Shown: positions 43,125 to 51,725, counted from the stretch's first letter. The stretch is 64,000 bases of DNA from Haliscomenobacter hydrossis DSM 1100 (GCF_000212735.1 NC_015510.1:1-64000), one strand, 5' to 3'. Notes: generated by a model from the letters alone, not told the origin. Numbers and translations are program-made.

Positions 43125-45842
43125 ATGTATGAAACCATGACGATTACTTTTCAGATCCACTACCAAACCAATTGGGGGCAGCAGATGGCCATTGTTGGCA
43201 ATTTACCAGAATTGGGCAGCGGCAATGAGCAACAGGCCCAAACCATGCAATACATTGGTGGGGGCTATTGGCGGGTGTCGATTCCGCTTAAAAAAGCACC
43301 ATCTACGCTGGAATATCAATATTTGCTCAAAGACAACGCCAGCCTTTCTTTGCTGACCGCAGAGTGGGGCAATCGCCGCAAACTGCGCATCTCGCGTTTG
43401 GCAGGAGATCACCTTTTCCTCAAAGACAGTTGGCGTGCGGTGGATCATCCCGAAAATGCATTTTATACCGCGGCGTTTTCCAAAGTGATCTTCAAACCAC
43501 AGGCTCAATATAAAGGCAATTCGATTACGCCAGACCCCCTGCGGCTGGGTATTCGTTTTCAACTTCGGGCCGTGCAAGTTCCGGCAGGGCTACAATTGGC
43601 CATTTTGGGCAGTTTACCTGAATTGGGTGCCTGGGATTACGGTCGTCCAGTGCTGCTGAGCAATGCCGATTTTCCGCTTTGGACCGGAGAAATCAGCGTC
43701 GGGTTTCGTCAGGGTTTTGAGTACAAATACGGACTATACGACCCCACAGTTCAACGCATCATCGAATTGGAAACCGGCCCCAACCGCAAACTGGATGGTG
43801 CACCATTGGATGCTCTGGTCAACTCCACCATTGTCAACGATGAATACTACGCCAACCCAGCAGGCAACTGGAAGGGTGCAGGCGTTGCCGTTCCGGTATT
43901 TTCTTTAAGAACCGCAGAAAGTATGGGGGTAGGGGAGTTCAACGACCTGAAAAAAATGATCGACTGGGCGCAAAAAGCAGGTTTGCGCATGGTGCAGATT
44001 TTGCCCGTAAACGATACTTCGGCTAACCATACCTGGACGGATTCTTACCCTTATGCAGCGATAACGGTATTTGGACTGCATCCACAATTTTTGCACCTGG
44101 ATGTATTGGAAGGCATCAATACGAAAAAAGTAGCGACTGAGCGCAAGAAACTGAACCTTCATCCGGCAGTAGATTATGAGGCAGTAAACAAAGCCAAGTT
44201 GAGCCTGGCGCGTGAAGCTTTTAACAAAACCCAAAAGACATTCCTGTCCAGCCCGGACTTTTTAAGCTTTTTTGCAGAAAGTAAACACTGGCTGGAGCCT
44301 TACGCCGTTTTTTGTTACCTGCGCGATAAATTCAAATCGGTTGAGTTTGCAGAAAACTGGGGAGCCTACGCTCAATATACTCCGGCGTTATTGGAAGAAC
44401 TCGCTTCGCCCACAGCCACCGATTATGCCGACGTCGCTTTTCATTATTACCTGCAATACCACCTGGACAAACAACTGCGGGAGGCTTCGGATTATGCCCG
44501 TTCCAAAGGTTTGATTCTCAAAGGTGACTTGCCTATTGGTATTTACCGCCACAGTGTGGATGCCTGGGTTGCGCCACATTTGTACAATATGGATGGCCAG
44601 GCTGGCGCACCACCTGATCCATTTTCGGACAACGGCCAAAACTGGGGTTTTCCAACGTACAATTGGGCCGAAATGGCCAAAGATGGCTACCTCTGGTGGC
44701 GGCAACGCATGGGGCAACTTTCCCGTTATTTTGATGCCTACCGCATCGACCATATTCTGGGCTTTTTCCGCATTTGGCAAATTCCGCTGGATCAGGTGGA
44801 AGGAACCCTGGGCTTTTTTAACCCCGCATTGCCCATCATGCGTGAAGAACTGGATGCCAGGGGGATTTGGTTTGATCAGGAACGTTACTGCAAACCTTTC
44901 ATCACCAAGCAATTGCTGGACGAGCGTTTTGGAGAAGATGTGGATGATGTGCGCACTCAGTTTTTGGACGAAATCCGCTTCAACTATTTTGCTTTCAAAC
45001 CGCAATACGATACCCAGCGCAAGATTGAACAGTTTTTCCAGGCCGCAGAAAACCAGGACAAGATTCACCTGCAACCCGGTTTGTACAAACTCATCAGCAA
45101 TGTACTCCTCCTGGAAATCCCTGGCAGCAATGGCCGGGCATTCCATCCGCGGATCGATTTGAACAAAACTTATTCTTTCCAGAATTTGGACGCTGTTCAA
45201 CAGGCCAAACTACAGGAATTGTACATCGACTATTTCTACCGCCGACAAGAAGATTTTTGGCGGGCACAAGCCATGCAAAAACTTCCAGCGCTCAAAGCTT
45301 CCACGGATATGCTCATCTGTGGCGAAGACCTGGGCATGGTACCGGCTTGTGTACCCGGCGTCATGCGTGAATTGGGCATTTTGACCCTGGAAATCCAGCG
45401 CATGTCAAAAAACCCGGCCACAGAATTTTTACAGGAAGAAGACATTCCTTACCTCTCGGTAGCGAGTCCTTCTACCCACGATATGGCACCTATCCGAGCC
45501 TGGTGGGAGGAAGAAGATCGGGCACTAATCAGCCGTTTTTTCCACAACGAGCTGAAGTTTATGGGCCAGGAGCCTTATACTTGTGAGCCATTTTTGGCAA
45601 AAGCCGTGGTAGAAAAACACTTGCGTTGGCCGAGTATGTGGACGGTTTTCCCCCTACAGGATTTGCTGGCGATGGACTTGAAATTGCGGCGGGAAAACCC
45701 CGCTGAAGAGCGGATCAACGTACCCGCCATTATGCCTTATTACTGGCGTTACCGGATGCACTTAGATCTTGAAGATTTGATAGCAGCAGAGGGCTATAAT
45801 GCGATGCTACACGACCTGCTGCACCGCTACGATCGGGCGTAG
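43125..45842 (+). CDS. malQ: 4-alpha-glucanotransferase with two CBM20 domains
   Basis: 905 aa. Two starch-binding CBM20 modules come first (about 5-105 with MAIVGNLPELGS, and about 125-235 with LAILGSLPELGAWD), then a GH77 amylomaltase domain (about 265-890). Catalytic positions: nucleophile Asp in YRIDHILGFFRIW, acid/base Glu in CGEDLGMVP, and the Asp in SPSTHDMAP. This layout is that of the DPE2 type, which transfers glucose from maltose to polysaccharide. A long hairpin sits immediately upstream and a strong terminator downstream. Confidence 0.94.
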   Translation: MYETMTITFQIHYQTNWGQQMAIVGNLPELGSGNEQQAQTMQYIGGGYWRVSIPLKKAPSTLEYQYLLKDNASLSLLTAEWGNRRKLRISRLAGDHLFLKDSWRAVDHPENAFYTAAFSKVIFKPQAQYKGNSITPDPLRLGIRFQLRAVQVPAGLQLAILGSLPELGAWDYGRPVLLSNADFPLWTGEISVGFRQGFEYKYGLYDPTVQRIIELETGPNRKLDGAPLDALVNSTIVNDEYYANPAGNWKGAGVAVPVFSLRTAESMGVGEFNDLKKMIDWAQKAGLRMVQILPVNDTSANHTWTDSYPYAAITVFGLHPQFLHLDVLEGINTKKVATERKKLNLHPAVDYEAVNKAKLSLAREAFNKTQKTFLSSPDFLSFFAESKHWLEPYAVFCYLRDKFKSVEFAENWGAYAQYTPALLEELASPTATDYADVAFHYYLQYHLDKQLREASDYARSKGLILKGDLPIGIYRHSVDAWVAPHLYNMDGQAGAPPDPFSDNGQNWGFPTYNWAEMAKDGYLWWRQRMGQLSRYFDAYRIDHILGFFRIWQIPLDQVEGTLGFFNPALPIMREELDARGIWFDQERYCKPFITKQLLDERFGEDVDDVRTQFLDEIRFNYFAFKPQYDTQRKIEQFFQAAENQDKIHLQPGLYKLISNVLLLEIPGSNGRAFHPRIDLNKTYSFQNLDAVQQAKLQELYIDYFYRRQEDFWRAQAMQKLPALKASTDMLICGEDLGMVPACVPGVMRELGILTLEIQRMSKNPATEFLQEEDIPYLSVASPSTHDMAPIRAWWEEEDRALISRFFHNELKFMGQEPYTCEPFLAKAVVEKHLRWPSMWTVFPLQDLLAMDLKLRRENPAEERINVPAIMPYYWRYRMHLDLEDLIAAEGYNAMLHDLLHRYDRA

Positions 45843-45862
45843 CAGCGCTTTTTTTTCCACAA

Positions 45863-45908
45863 AAACAAAAGGCGCTAAGCAAGTGATCTGCTTAGCGCCT
45901 TTTGTTTT
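45863..45908. terminator. Bidirectional terminator between malQ and ncRNA
   Basis: Arms AACAAAAGGCGCTAAGCA and TGCTTAGCGCCTTTTGTT around a 7-nt loop; T-rich on both sides, so it ends malQ on plus and the ncRNA transcript on minus. Confidence 0.88.
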
Positions 45909-45925
45909 GATAGAGAAAAGAAAAA

Positions 45926-46127
45926 CACCACACAAATAACTAAAGGGTTATTTTGAGACCCTCGATAGCACACGAATAAGGTAGTCAGCGTGGTTCGGTA
46001 ATCCTCTTGTCCCCGAAGAGAACTGCGACAAGTCAAGCAGTTGAGGCCCGCCCTAGTTACACCGAATCTCCCCCTAATTTAGTTCAATTGTTAGAGTCAA
46101 AATAAAAGTTCGCTACCTGTGTGGCTA
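45926..46127 (-). ncRNA. ssrS: Structured RNA, candidate 6S RNA
   Basis: About 200 nt between a strong minus-strand promoter and the terminator at 45863. The ends pair: CCACACA (46118-46124) with TGTGTGG (45928-45934), then TTATTTTGA (46097-46105) with TCAAAATAA (45948-45956). An inner TTCGGT / ACCGAA helix and apical CTTGTC / GACAAG and AACTGC / GCAGTT pairings follow, separated by unpaired stretches. A long closing stem, internal bubble and apical hairpin, with this size, is the 6S RNA architecture. No open frame fits. Assignment to 6S is by structure only; another ncRNA class remains possible. Confidence 0.55.
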
Positions 46128-46130
46128 TGA

Positions 46131-46161
46131 CAAATGTAAAAGAGTTACACGAATGATGCAA
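46131..46161 (-). promoter_or_regulatory. Promoter of candidate 6S RNA
   Basis: TACATTTG (46131-46138) matches TAnnTTTG exactly, with TTG at 46159-46161, 20 bp upstream. Start of transcription expected at about 46125-46128, which coincides with the 5' end of the closing stem. Confidence 0.7.
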
Positions 46162-46232
46162 GCAGAAAAAATAAATATTTTCCTACAATGACCAATTCAC
46201 GACGTAATGAAACTTTGAACTTGTTAAAGTTT

Positions 46233-47216
46233 TTAGCGAATCAACACCAAGGTTAAAATGGCCAATGCGATGAAGAACATCAATTGGTAACCTCTCCGGC
46301 GGTCAGAAGCCCAGATTTTTTGAATGTTTTCACGCTGCTCCCGGTCTGTAAGCAAGTTAGACCCTCGAATGATGCGCATCATGATGATCGCGATCAGGAC
46401 GTAAGCCACCAGATAAATGCGGTCCATGAGTACCATATAACCCACATCGGGTAAAGCGGTGCTGTAAGACTGTTGCAAAAACACACAGCTCAACAAACCA
46501 CCGATGGGCAGAGAAATGCGCGCGTCGATGTAATCGGGATGGATAAACAACCCCAACAAACTGGCCATCAACATCACCAACAAAGGCAAGAGCAGTTTTA
46601 GTAAAAAATAACTCAAGGGCCGCCCGATGGTGAGCTTGAAGGTGAAATTGGAAAAGGTAGGCGGACCAGTAGGTTCACCAAAATTGGTTTTGTAAGTATT
46701 GTCGTGGGTAACAATTTCTGCTTTTTTGATTTTCCAACCCGGAATATTGAAGCCTTCACGCAGCAGGTTTTTGCTGGTGTCGGGCACATAAACGAGAGAG
46801 TCTTTAGGGAATTCTACATTTTCAATCCGAATGTCTAAAGGGTGACGGTCCATCGGGAAGTCACTCAATTCAAAGGAATGGTAAAACCGGCCTTCAAAAC
46901 GCATGCCGTTGTAGGAATACCCATCGGGGAGTACTTTGGTGGAATCGTGAAACATGGTTTGGGTGACACCCCATTTTTCAATGGAATTCACAAATTCGAT
47001 GTTGGTGGGGTCAAATTTGCCTTTCCAACGAAACCACAAGTAAAAATCGGCGTAATAGGAATAGCCATTGATGTCGAGGTCGTATACGTTCATCAGGTAA
47101 ATGCCAGTATAGACCTTCTGTGGTTTGGGCTTTTTATCGGCAGCCTGGGCTGCGCCAAATGGCAGCAGGAACAAAAAAAAGGCGATCAAAGCTTGGTGCA
47201 GCAATCGTTTAGGCAT
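46233..47216 (-). CDS. Pentameric ligand-gated ion channel-like protein
   Basis: 327 aa with a signal peptide (LIAFFLFLLPFGAAQA). The extracellular beta-sandwich (about 30-205) begins VYTGIYLMNVYDLDINGYSY and contains YLWFRWKG and the loop FPMDRHPLDI, all as in bacterial channels such as GLIC. The four TM helices follow: M1 LSYFLLKLLLPLLVMLMA, pore-lining M2 ISLPIGGLLSCVFLQQSYS, M3 LMDRIYLVAYVLIAIIMM and a final M4 YQLMFFIALAILTLVLI. The loop lacks the eukaryotic cysteine pair. The ligand is unknown. It is divergent from a small secreted protein. Confidence 0.88.
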   Translation of the reverse strand: MPKRLLHQALIAFFLFLLPFGAAQAADKKPKPQKVYTGIYLMNVYDLDINGYSYYADFYLWFRWKGKFDPTNIEFVNSIEKWGVTQTMFHDSTKVLPDGYSYNGMRFEGRFYHSFELSDFPMDRHPLDIRIENVEFPKDSLVYVPDTSKNLLREGFNIPGWKIKKAEIVTHDNTYKTNFGEPTGPPTFSNFTFKLTIGRPLSYFLLKLLLPLLVMLMASLLGLFIHPDYIDARISLPIGGLLSCVFLQQSYSTALPDVGYMVLMDRIYLVAYVLIAIIMMRIIRGSNLLTDREQRENIQKIWASDRRRGYQLMFFIALAILTLVLIR

Positions 47217-47268
47217 AGGTGTTGGTTATTTCAACAGCCAAATTAAAAAATCTCTATCTTTATCAGGT

Positions 47269-47276
47269 TACTTTTG
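47269..47276 (+). promoter_or_regulatory. TAnnTTTG promoter core
   Basis: TACTTTTG. It lies 18 bp before the second ATG (47294) of the following gene and only 6 bp before the first (47282), which favours the second as the used start. Confidence 0.4.
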
Positions 47277-47281
47277 CAAAA

Positions 47282-47725
47282 ATGAGGAATAATATGTCTT
47301 TATTTTTAGGACTAACACTTTTTTGCGGCCTCTTTTCAAGTTTGAACCACTATGTGGATCAGGCTCAGGAAAGCAAATTATTGCTTATGCAGTATCGTTA
47401 CATCGATGGAAACAACAACGCATGGAACATCAGCAAAAAATGGATTGAATACAAACCCATCAGTAAAGTGCTAAGTTCATCCGGTAACTACAGCGGTGGC
47501 GAACCTTTTCAAGCTAAAATTACTACTCGGCAGTACAGGGCCATTCGTTCCTTGTTACAAAACGCCATGAGCAATACGGCAATTCATTTGCCAAATCGGC
47601 TAATGGGTTCGGGAACCATCATCGAGTTTACCGAGGAAGATGACCAAACGGCCACTTGTTATTTGCCCATGAATTCCCCTGAAAAGGCCGCCATTGAAGA
47701 TTGGCTCAATCAACTGAAGAATTAA
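47282..47725 (+). CDS. Exported protein of unknown function
   Basis: 147 aa from the ATG at 47282 (143 aa from 47294). Signal-like N-terminus SLFLGLTLFCGLFSSL. The mature part has LLLMQYRYIDGNNNAWNIS and ends PEKAAIEDWLNQLKN. No family recognised. Its stop shares one base with the start of the next gene (TAATG), so the two are coupled. Confidence 0.65.
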   Translation: MRNNMSLFLGLTLFCGLFSSLNHYVDQAQESKLLLMQYRYIDGNNNAWNISKKWIEYKPISKVLSSSGNYSGGEPFQAKITTRQYRAIRSLLQNAMSNTAIHLPNRLMGSGTIIEFTEEDDQTATCYLPMNSPEKAAIEDWLNQLKN

Positions 47726-48153
47726 TGGAAGAACTGATCTTGCCCAAGCAGGGTGTACCCTCGCCAGCCTTAGCTGCACAAATCCAGGAATGGATCAATG
47801 CGTTGCCCAGCGAAGGACTTTGGAACTGGGTATCAAGGGTATGTAAAGAAGAACAAATGTTGCCTTTGCACAGCACGAGCATCTATATTTGGGCCTTGCG
47901 ACCGGATGGGCAAGTACTGTGTATGGATCATGAGGCTTTTAGCCATCCCATTGACAGGGAGATTGACCCGCTCAAGATTTACGCGGTGCTACAGCAAGGT
48001 ACCAGAACTTATCCCGAGCTCAGCATGTTGATCCCACCTTCACCTCCTGGCATACGTCAGTGTGAAAGCTGCGCCGGGTTGGGTTGGGTGAAATTGCCAG
48101 AGGCAGCTTACGCGGACACCTGTATTCGTTGTGATGGCTTTGGTTGGTATTAA
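47725..48153 (+). CDS. Small protein with DnaJ-like zinc motif
   Basis: 142 aa. N-terminal 105 residues are unrecognised. The C-terminus is CESCAGLGWVKLPE followed by CIRCDGFGWY: two CxxCxGxG units as in the DnaJ zinc finger, likely binding one zinc. Start ATG overlaps the previous stop (TAATG), which decides this start over the earlier in-frame one. Confidence 0.7.
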   Translation: MEELILPKQGVPSPALAAQIQEWINALPSEGLWNWVSRVCKEEQMLPLHSTSIYIWALRPDGQVLCMDHEAFSHPIDREIDPLKIYAVLQQGTRTYPELSMLIPPSPPGIRQCESCAGLGWVKLPEAAYADTCIRCDGFGWY

Positions 48154-48169
48154 AATCATAAATTGATAT

Positions 48170-48580
48170 ATGCTTACCTATCAAATCGAAAACAACCTTT
48201 CCGTCGCTGAATTCCAGGCTGTACTCCTAGCTTCCACCCTCGGCGAGCGCAGACCGATCGACCAACCTGAACGCCTGCAAAAGATGCTTGAACACGCCAA
48301 CCTGATTGTAACTGCGCGGGCCGATGGCAAGTTGGTCGGGATATCACGCGCCTTGACCGATTTTGCTTTTTGTACCTATTTGTCGGATCTGGCGGTGGAT
48401 GAGGAATATCAACACCAGGGCATTGGCACCGAATTGATTCGGCAAACCAAATTGGCGAGCCCGGAGGCGAAACTGATTTTGCTCTCCGCACCCAAGGCAA
48501 CGGGGTATTATCCAAAGATTGGTATGACCCGGCATGAACACTGCTATTTTTTGGATAGGGAGGGGGACTTGAAGCCATAG
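48170..48580 (+). CDS. GNAT-family N-acetyltransferase
   Basis: 136 aa. The acetyl-CoA binding region is seen in YLSDLAVDEEYQHQGIGTEL, followed by LLSAPKATGYYPKIGMTRH. Short single-domain GNAT; the substrate is unknown. 16 bp downstream of the zinc-motif gene on the same strand, ending at a terminator that starts within its stop codon. Confidence 0.88.
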   Translation: MLTYQIENNLSVAEFQAVLLASTLGERRPIDQPERLQKMLEHANLIVTARADGKLVGISRALTDFAFCTYLSDLAVDEEYQHQGIGTELIRQTKLASPEAKLILLSAPKATGYYPKIGMTRHEHCYFLDREGDLKP

Positions 48581-48613
48581 TGGCTCAAGCATTATTTAAT
48601 GCCTGAGCCACTA
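48578..48613. terminator. Bidirectional terminator
   Basis: TAGTGGCTCA / TGAGCCACTA arms with a nearly continuous inner GCATTA / TAATGC helix. Lies between convergent genes; the left arm begins in the GNAT stop codon. Confidence 0.75.
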
Positions 48614-48621
48614 GTAATTGC

Positions 48622-49317
48622 TTATCTTCTTACCATCCGGCTAAATAACAAGAATGGTCCAGCAAGCAAAAACGTAAAAAAAACCATGGCGAATACAAAA
48701 CTCAACATAGGATAATGGTTACCCGCAAATAAATAGTTGGCCTGAAGCTGACTTAACCAACCAGGAATACCACTTTGATCAAATGTTCCATATAATACCC
48801 ACAAGGCAATGGGGATTAAAGTGATGTGAAAAGCGCGATAGCCATTTTTACTCAGGTTTTGGCGTAAATATTCATCTATCCAACTTTTGTTTCCGTATAG
48901 ATCTGGATTTGATTGAACCTCATTGAAGAAAAGAAGCAGTACCTCTTCTCGTTTCTCCTGGGGTGTTTCTTTCAAGCCTTTCATTGGAAACCACTGCAGT
49001 CTTTTTAAAGTTGGACGAAAAAGGGATTCCGTTTTTTTTGCTAGGGCCCACGAAACCGGTGTTTTTAAAGAAAATCGCAAATAGCACCATGCTGCAGCTG
49101 GCGCCAAAAACGGCAAATAGACAAATACAAACAGCGGCAGTACAAAAAACGCAGTAATTGTCACTATTATAAAAAACAACACTTGCCCTTCTCTGAGTCC
49201 CCAGTGGGTCATCATAAATTGCTGCCAATGATCAATTTGCAGGATAAAAAACGCGGCCACCATCAGTGCGATTAATAGTAATTTGGCCAAAAAGTCATAG
49301 GTGTGTGAATAAAACAT
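48622..49317 (-). CDS. Membrane protein of unknown function
   Basis: 231 aa. Hydrophobic segments near 10-27, 45-75, 160-178 and 205-226. The middle (about 95-155) is soluble with KGLKETPQEKREEVLLLFF. No named family. Confidence 0.7.
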   Translation of the reverse strand: MFYSHTYDFLAKLLLIALMVAAFFILQIDHWQQFMMTHWGLREGQVLFFIIVTITAFFVLPLFVFVYLPFLAPAAAWCYLRFSLKTPVSWALAKKTESLFRPTLKRLQWFPMKGLKETPQEKREEVLLLFFNEVQSNPDLYGNKSWIDEYLRQNLSKNGYRAFHITLIPIALWVLYGTFDQSGIPGWLSQLQANYLFAGNHYPMLSFVFAMVFFTFLLAGPFLLFSRMVRR

Positions 49318-49759
49318 GGTTTAGTTTTTATGAGGTTATTGATTGATGTCAACAGGATTGTTTTATCAAAGAGCCAGTCTACGGAATCGATTGGCGAAGT
49401 TCAAGGTTTTTGATAGGTAGGGTGAAAAAGAGGGAGACCTTAAAGCGCAGCGCGGCCATCAGGTATGCCTTGGAAGCATCCTCTACAATCAGGAACGATG
49501 GTAAGTTTGGGAAATTGGTCTTTATTTCTTTCAAATGAGAAACAAAAACAGAAATGCAGGGTCTTTTCATTATTAAGTGTGTGAGTTTAGTTTCTTTTCT
49601 ACAGTTTTACAGCGCTCAATTTACAAATACGTTGAGTAAAAGTCAAAAAAAAATCGCTTAATTTTTGATTAATTCATGGGCAAGCAAGAATTAATTTTTA
49701 ACAAAAAGGCCGGTTTTTGAAACTTTGAAATTTAAGTACTTAATAATCATTTCATTATA
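49318..49759. other. Gene-poor interval
   Basis: 442 bp between two minus-strand genes. The only frame of note is a minus-strand 63-codon ORF at 49379-49570 (MKRPCISVFVSHLKEIKTNF and a hydrophobic end). It has no promoter core or recognisable domain, so I do not call it a gene with confidence. The remainder is AT-rich without repeats or hairpins that I can see. Confidence 0.35.
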
Positions 49760-50278
49760 TCAATCCATCTCAACCACCTCAAACAACCTTACCGCCTTAT
49801 CTTCACCCGGCATGGTCATGTACCTCAAAAACTGAAACCCGATTTTTTCCAATACCCTGATCGACCCCGCATTGTCCACATTGGTAATGGCCAGCACCTT
49901 TTTGATTTTCAGGGTGTCAAAAATGTAGTGCAAAGCAGACCTCGTCGCTTCTGTAATATACCCTTGGCCCTCGTAGGCAGGCAATACGGCATACCCTAGG
50001 TCAGCATCTTCCAGCCCATCACGTTTGATCAATCCACACATGCCAATCGGAATGCCTTCATCTTTCAACACAATTGCCCAGAGACCAAATCCATAGACCA
50101 CATAACTTTTCAGTGGTCCATTGTTGAGGTAATTCCGGGCGTCTTCAAGCGTGTTGATGTTGCGGTAGCCGATGTATTTTATCCAGCCGGGGCTATTGAC
50201 CAGTTCTACAATAAATGTGGCATCGTCAAGGGTGAGTGTCCTTAAAATCAGTCGATCGGTTTGGAGAATTTCGGTCAT
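49760..50278 (-). CDS. GNAT acetyltransferase, RimJ/RimL type
   Basis: 172 aa. Starts with the family signature TDRLILRTLTLDDA. The acetyl-CoA site is in LGYAVLPAYEGQGYITEAT and VDNAGSIRVLEKIGFQF. These enzymes acetylate N-terminal residues of ribosomal or other proteins, or small amines. Monocistronic. Confidence 0.92.
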   Translation of the reverse strand: MTEILQTDRLILRTLTLDDATFIVELVNSPGWIKYIGYRNINTLEDARNYLNNGPLKSYVVYGFGLWAIVLKDEGIPIGMCGLIKRDGLEDADLGYAVLPAYEGQGYITEATRSALHYIFDTLKIKKVLAITNVDNAGSIRVLEKIGFQFLRYMTMPGEDKAVRLFEVVEMD

Positions 50279-50341
50279 AAATTTAGGTGTTTCGGGATCG
50301 TAAAAACCCGCTGTAGGTGGGTACTCAGTATTTCGGAATTT

Positions 50342-51055
50342 TTAAATGACTTCTGCTTTTAATCGAGCCAGAACCTGATCTCGGGATGATTTGCCAATCG
50401 GCAGTTTTTTATCTCCGATTCCCAGCTCTTGGTGATCGAAAAATTGCACCTTCTTCAGGTTGACAATATACGAACGGTGGATGCGGAGAAACAACTGCTG
50501 AGGCAATTCTTTTTCCAATTGTGACAAGGTGATTTTGGGCAAAAAAGTACCCTCAGTACTGATGATTTTGACGTAGTCATCCAGGGCTTGCAGGTAAATA
50601 ATCCGTTGAAAGGGGAGGCGATGCACCTTGCGGTCTGCCCGGAAACTCAGGAAACCGCTGTCCTGTCCGGTATTTTCCAAAATCCGTTCTTGTTCCAGTC
50701 GTTCCTGGGCGCGTTCCATCGCTTTTTGAAAGCGCTCGGGCGAAATGGGTTTGAGCAAATAATCCAGCGCCGCCAACTCAAATCCTTCTACCGCGTATTG
50801 GGGATAAGCCGTGGTAAACACCACCAAAGGCGGCTGGCTCAATTGCCGTAGCACGTTCAATCCGCTGATGTCGGGCAAATGAATGTCGAGGAACAAAAGA
50901 TCGGGGTGGTGGCTTTCCAGGGCAGCGATGGCACTTTGGGGCGAATGGTGCACTCCCAGACAAGTCCACTCGGGATATTCTTGCAAATACCGCAGCAACA
51001 CCCGTGCGGCGGGTGGTTCGTCCTCCAAAATCAAGCAACGGTAGGATGCAGCCAT
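50342..51055 (-). CDS. LytTR-family response regulator without adjacent kinase
   Basis: 237 aa. Receiver domain (about 5-118) with LEDEPPAARVLL, phospho-acceptor Asp in LLFLDIHLPDISG, TTAYPQYAVEGF and YLLKPI. The LytTR domain (about 145-237) has SFRADRKVHRLPFQRIIYLQ, RIHRSYIVNLKKV and KKLPIGKSSR. Its start shares one base with the rdgB stop (TAATG), so it is translated from the rdgB mRNA. No histidine kinase gene is adjacent; the partner may be one of the kinases elsewhere. Confidence 0.93.
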   Translation of the reverse strand: MAASYRCLILEDEPPAARVLLRYLQEYPEWTCLGVHHSPQSAIAALESHHPDLLFLDIHLPDISGLNVLRQLSQPPLVVFTTAYPQYAVEGFELAALDYLLKPISPERFQKAMERAQERLEQERILENTGQDSGFLSFRADRKVHRLPFQRIIYLQALDDYVKIISTEGTFLPKITLSQLEKELPQQLFLRIHRSYIVNLKKVQFFDHQELGIGDKKLPIGKSSRDQVLARLKAEVI

Positions 51056-51633
51056 TAACCTTCTTTGAGGAAGTCCAATAATTTTTGTACCGCTCTACCC
51101 CGGTGGCTGATGCGGTTTTTTTCAGTTTTGTCCATTTCGGCAAAACTGAGTGCATAGCCGTCGGGCACAAAAACGGGGTCGTAGCCAAAACCACCCGATC
51201 CGTGTTGTTCTTTGCGGATTTGGCCGTACACCAAACCTTCAAACAAGTGCTCTTTTCCGTCCAGAATCAGTGCAATTACGGTTTTGAAACGGGCACTGCG
51301 GTCGGCGTGCGGGGCGAGGTTTTGTTGCAACAAGTCGATGTTCGCCTGTGGATCGCGGCCTTCGCCGGAGTAACGGGCGCTGTGTACACCTGGGGCGCCC
51401 TTCAAGGCAAAAACCTCCAGCCCCGTATCTTCGGAAAAACAGTTGAGTCCGTAGTTTTCTACCACGTAACGGGCTTTGAGCAGAGCATTGCCTTCAATGG
51501 TATCGGCGGTTTCGGGAATGTCTTTGGTGCAACCAATGTCGAGTAGTCCTTTTACTTCGAACAATCCATCCAGCATTTCCCTCACCTCTTTGATTTTATT
51601 CGGGTTGGAAGAGGCGAAAATGAGCGTTTTCAT
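51055..51633 (-). CDS. rdgB: XTP/dITP diphosphatase (RdgB/HAM1)
   Basis: 192 aa. Cleaves non-canonical purine NTPs to prevent their incorporation. Motifs: SSNPNKIKEVREML at the N-terminus, FSEDTGLEVFALKGAPGVHS, SGGFGYDPVFVPDG and the C-terminal NRISHRGRA. Coupled to the downstream LytTR gene by a TAATG overlap. Confidence 0.96.
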   Translation of the reverse strand: MKTLIFASSNPNKIKEVREMLDGLFEVKGLLDIGCTKDIPETADTIEGNALLKARYVVENYGLNCFSEDTGLEVFALKGAPGVHSARYSGEGRDPQANIDLLQQNLAPHADRSARFKTVIALILDGKEHLFEGLVYGQIRKEQHGSGGFGYDPVFVPDGYALSFAEMDKTEKNRISHRGRAVQKLLDFLKEG

Positions 51634-51685
51634 TATGGCTAATTTAAGTGTTGAAGGTATACATTACCCAGCAATTTCATAAAAA

Positions 51686-51725
51686 AAATAAACTGTACCA
51701 AGTTCCCGGCTGGTACAGTTTATTT
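51686..51725 (-). terminator. Terminator after NTF2-fold gene
   Basis: Perfect 15-bp arms (51686-51700, 51711-51725) with a 10-nt loop. On the minus strand the stem ends in a run of T, 70 bp past the stop at 51797 and before rdgB. Confidence 0.88.

Noticed and set aside
44388-45200. 270-codon open frame antisense to malQ
   Set aside because: Lies entirely within the GH77 domain and mirrors its codon pattern; no recognisable protein features.
48174-48578. 134-codon frame antisense to the GNAT gene
   Set aside because: Overlaps the acetyltransferase completely; Pro/Ser/Arg-rich composition typical of a shadow frame.
49379-49570. 63-codon minus-strand ORF as a gene
   Set aside because: No promoter core, no domain and no coupling to neighbours; recorded only inside the gene-poor interval.
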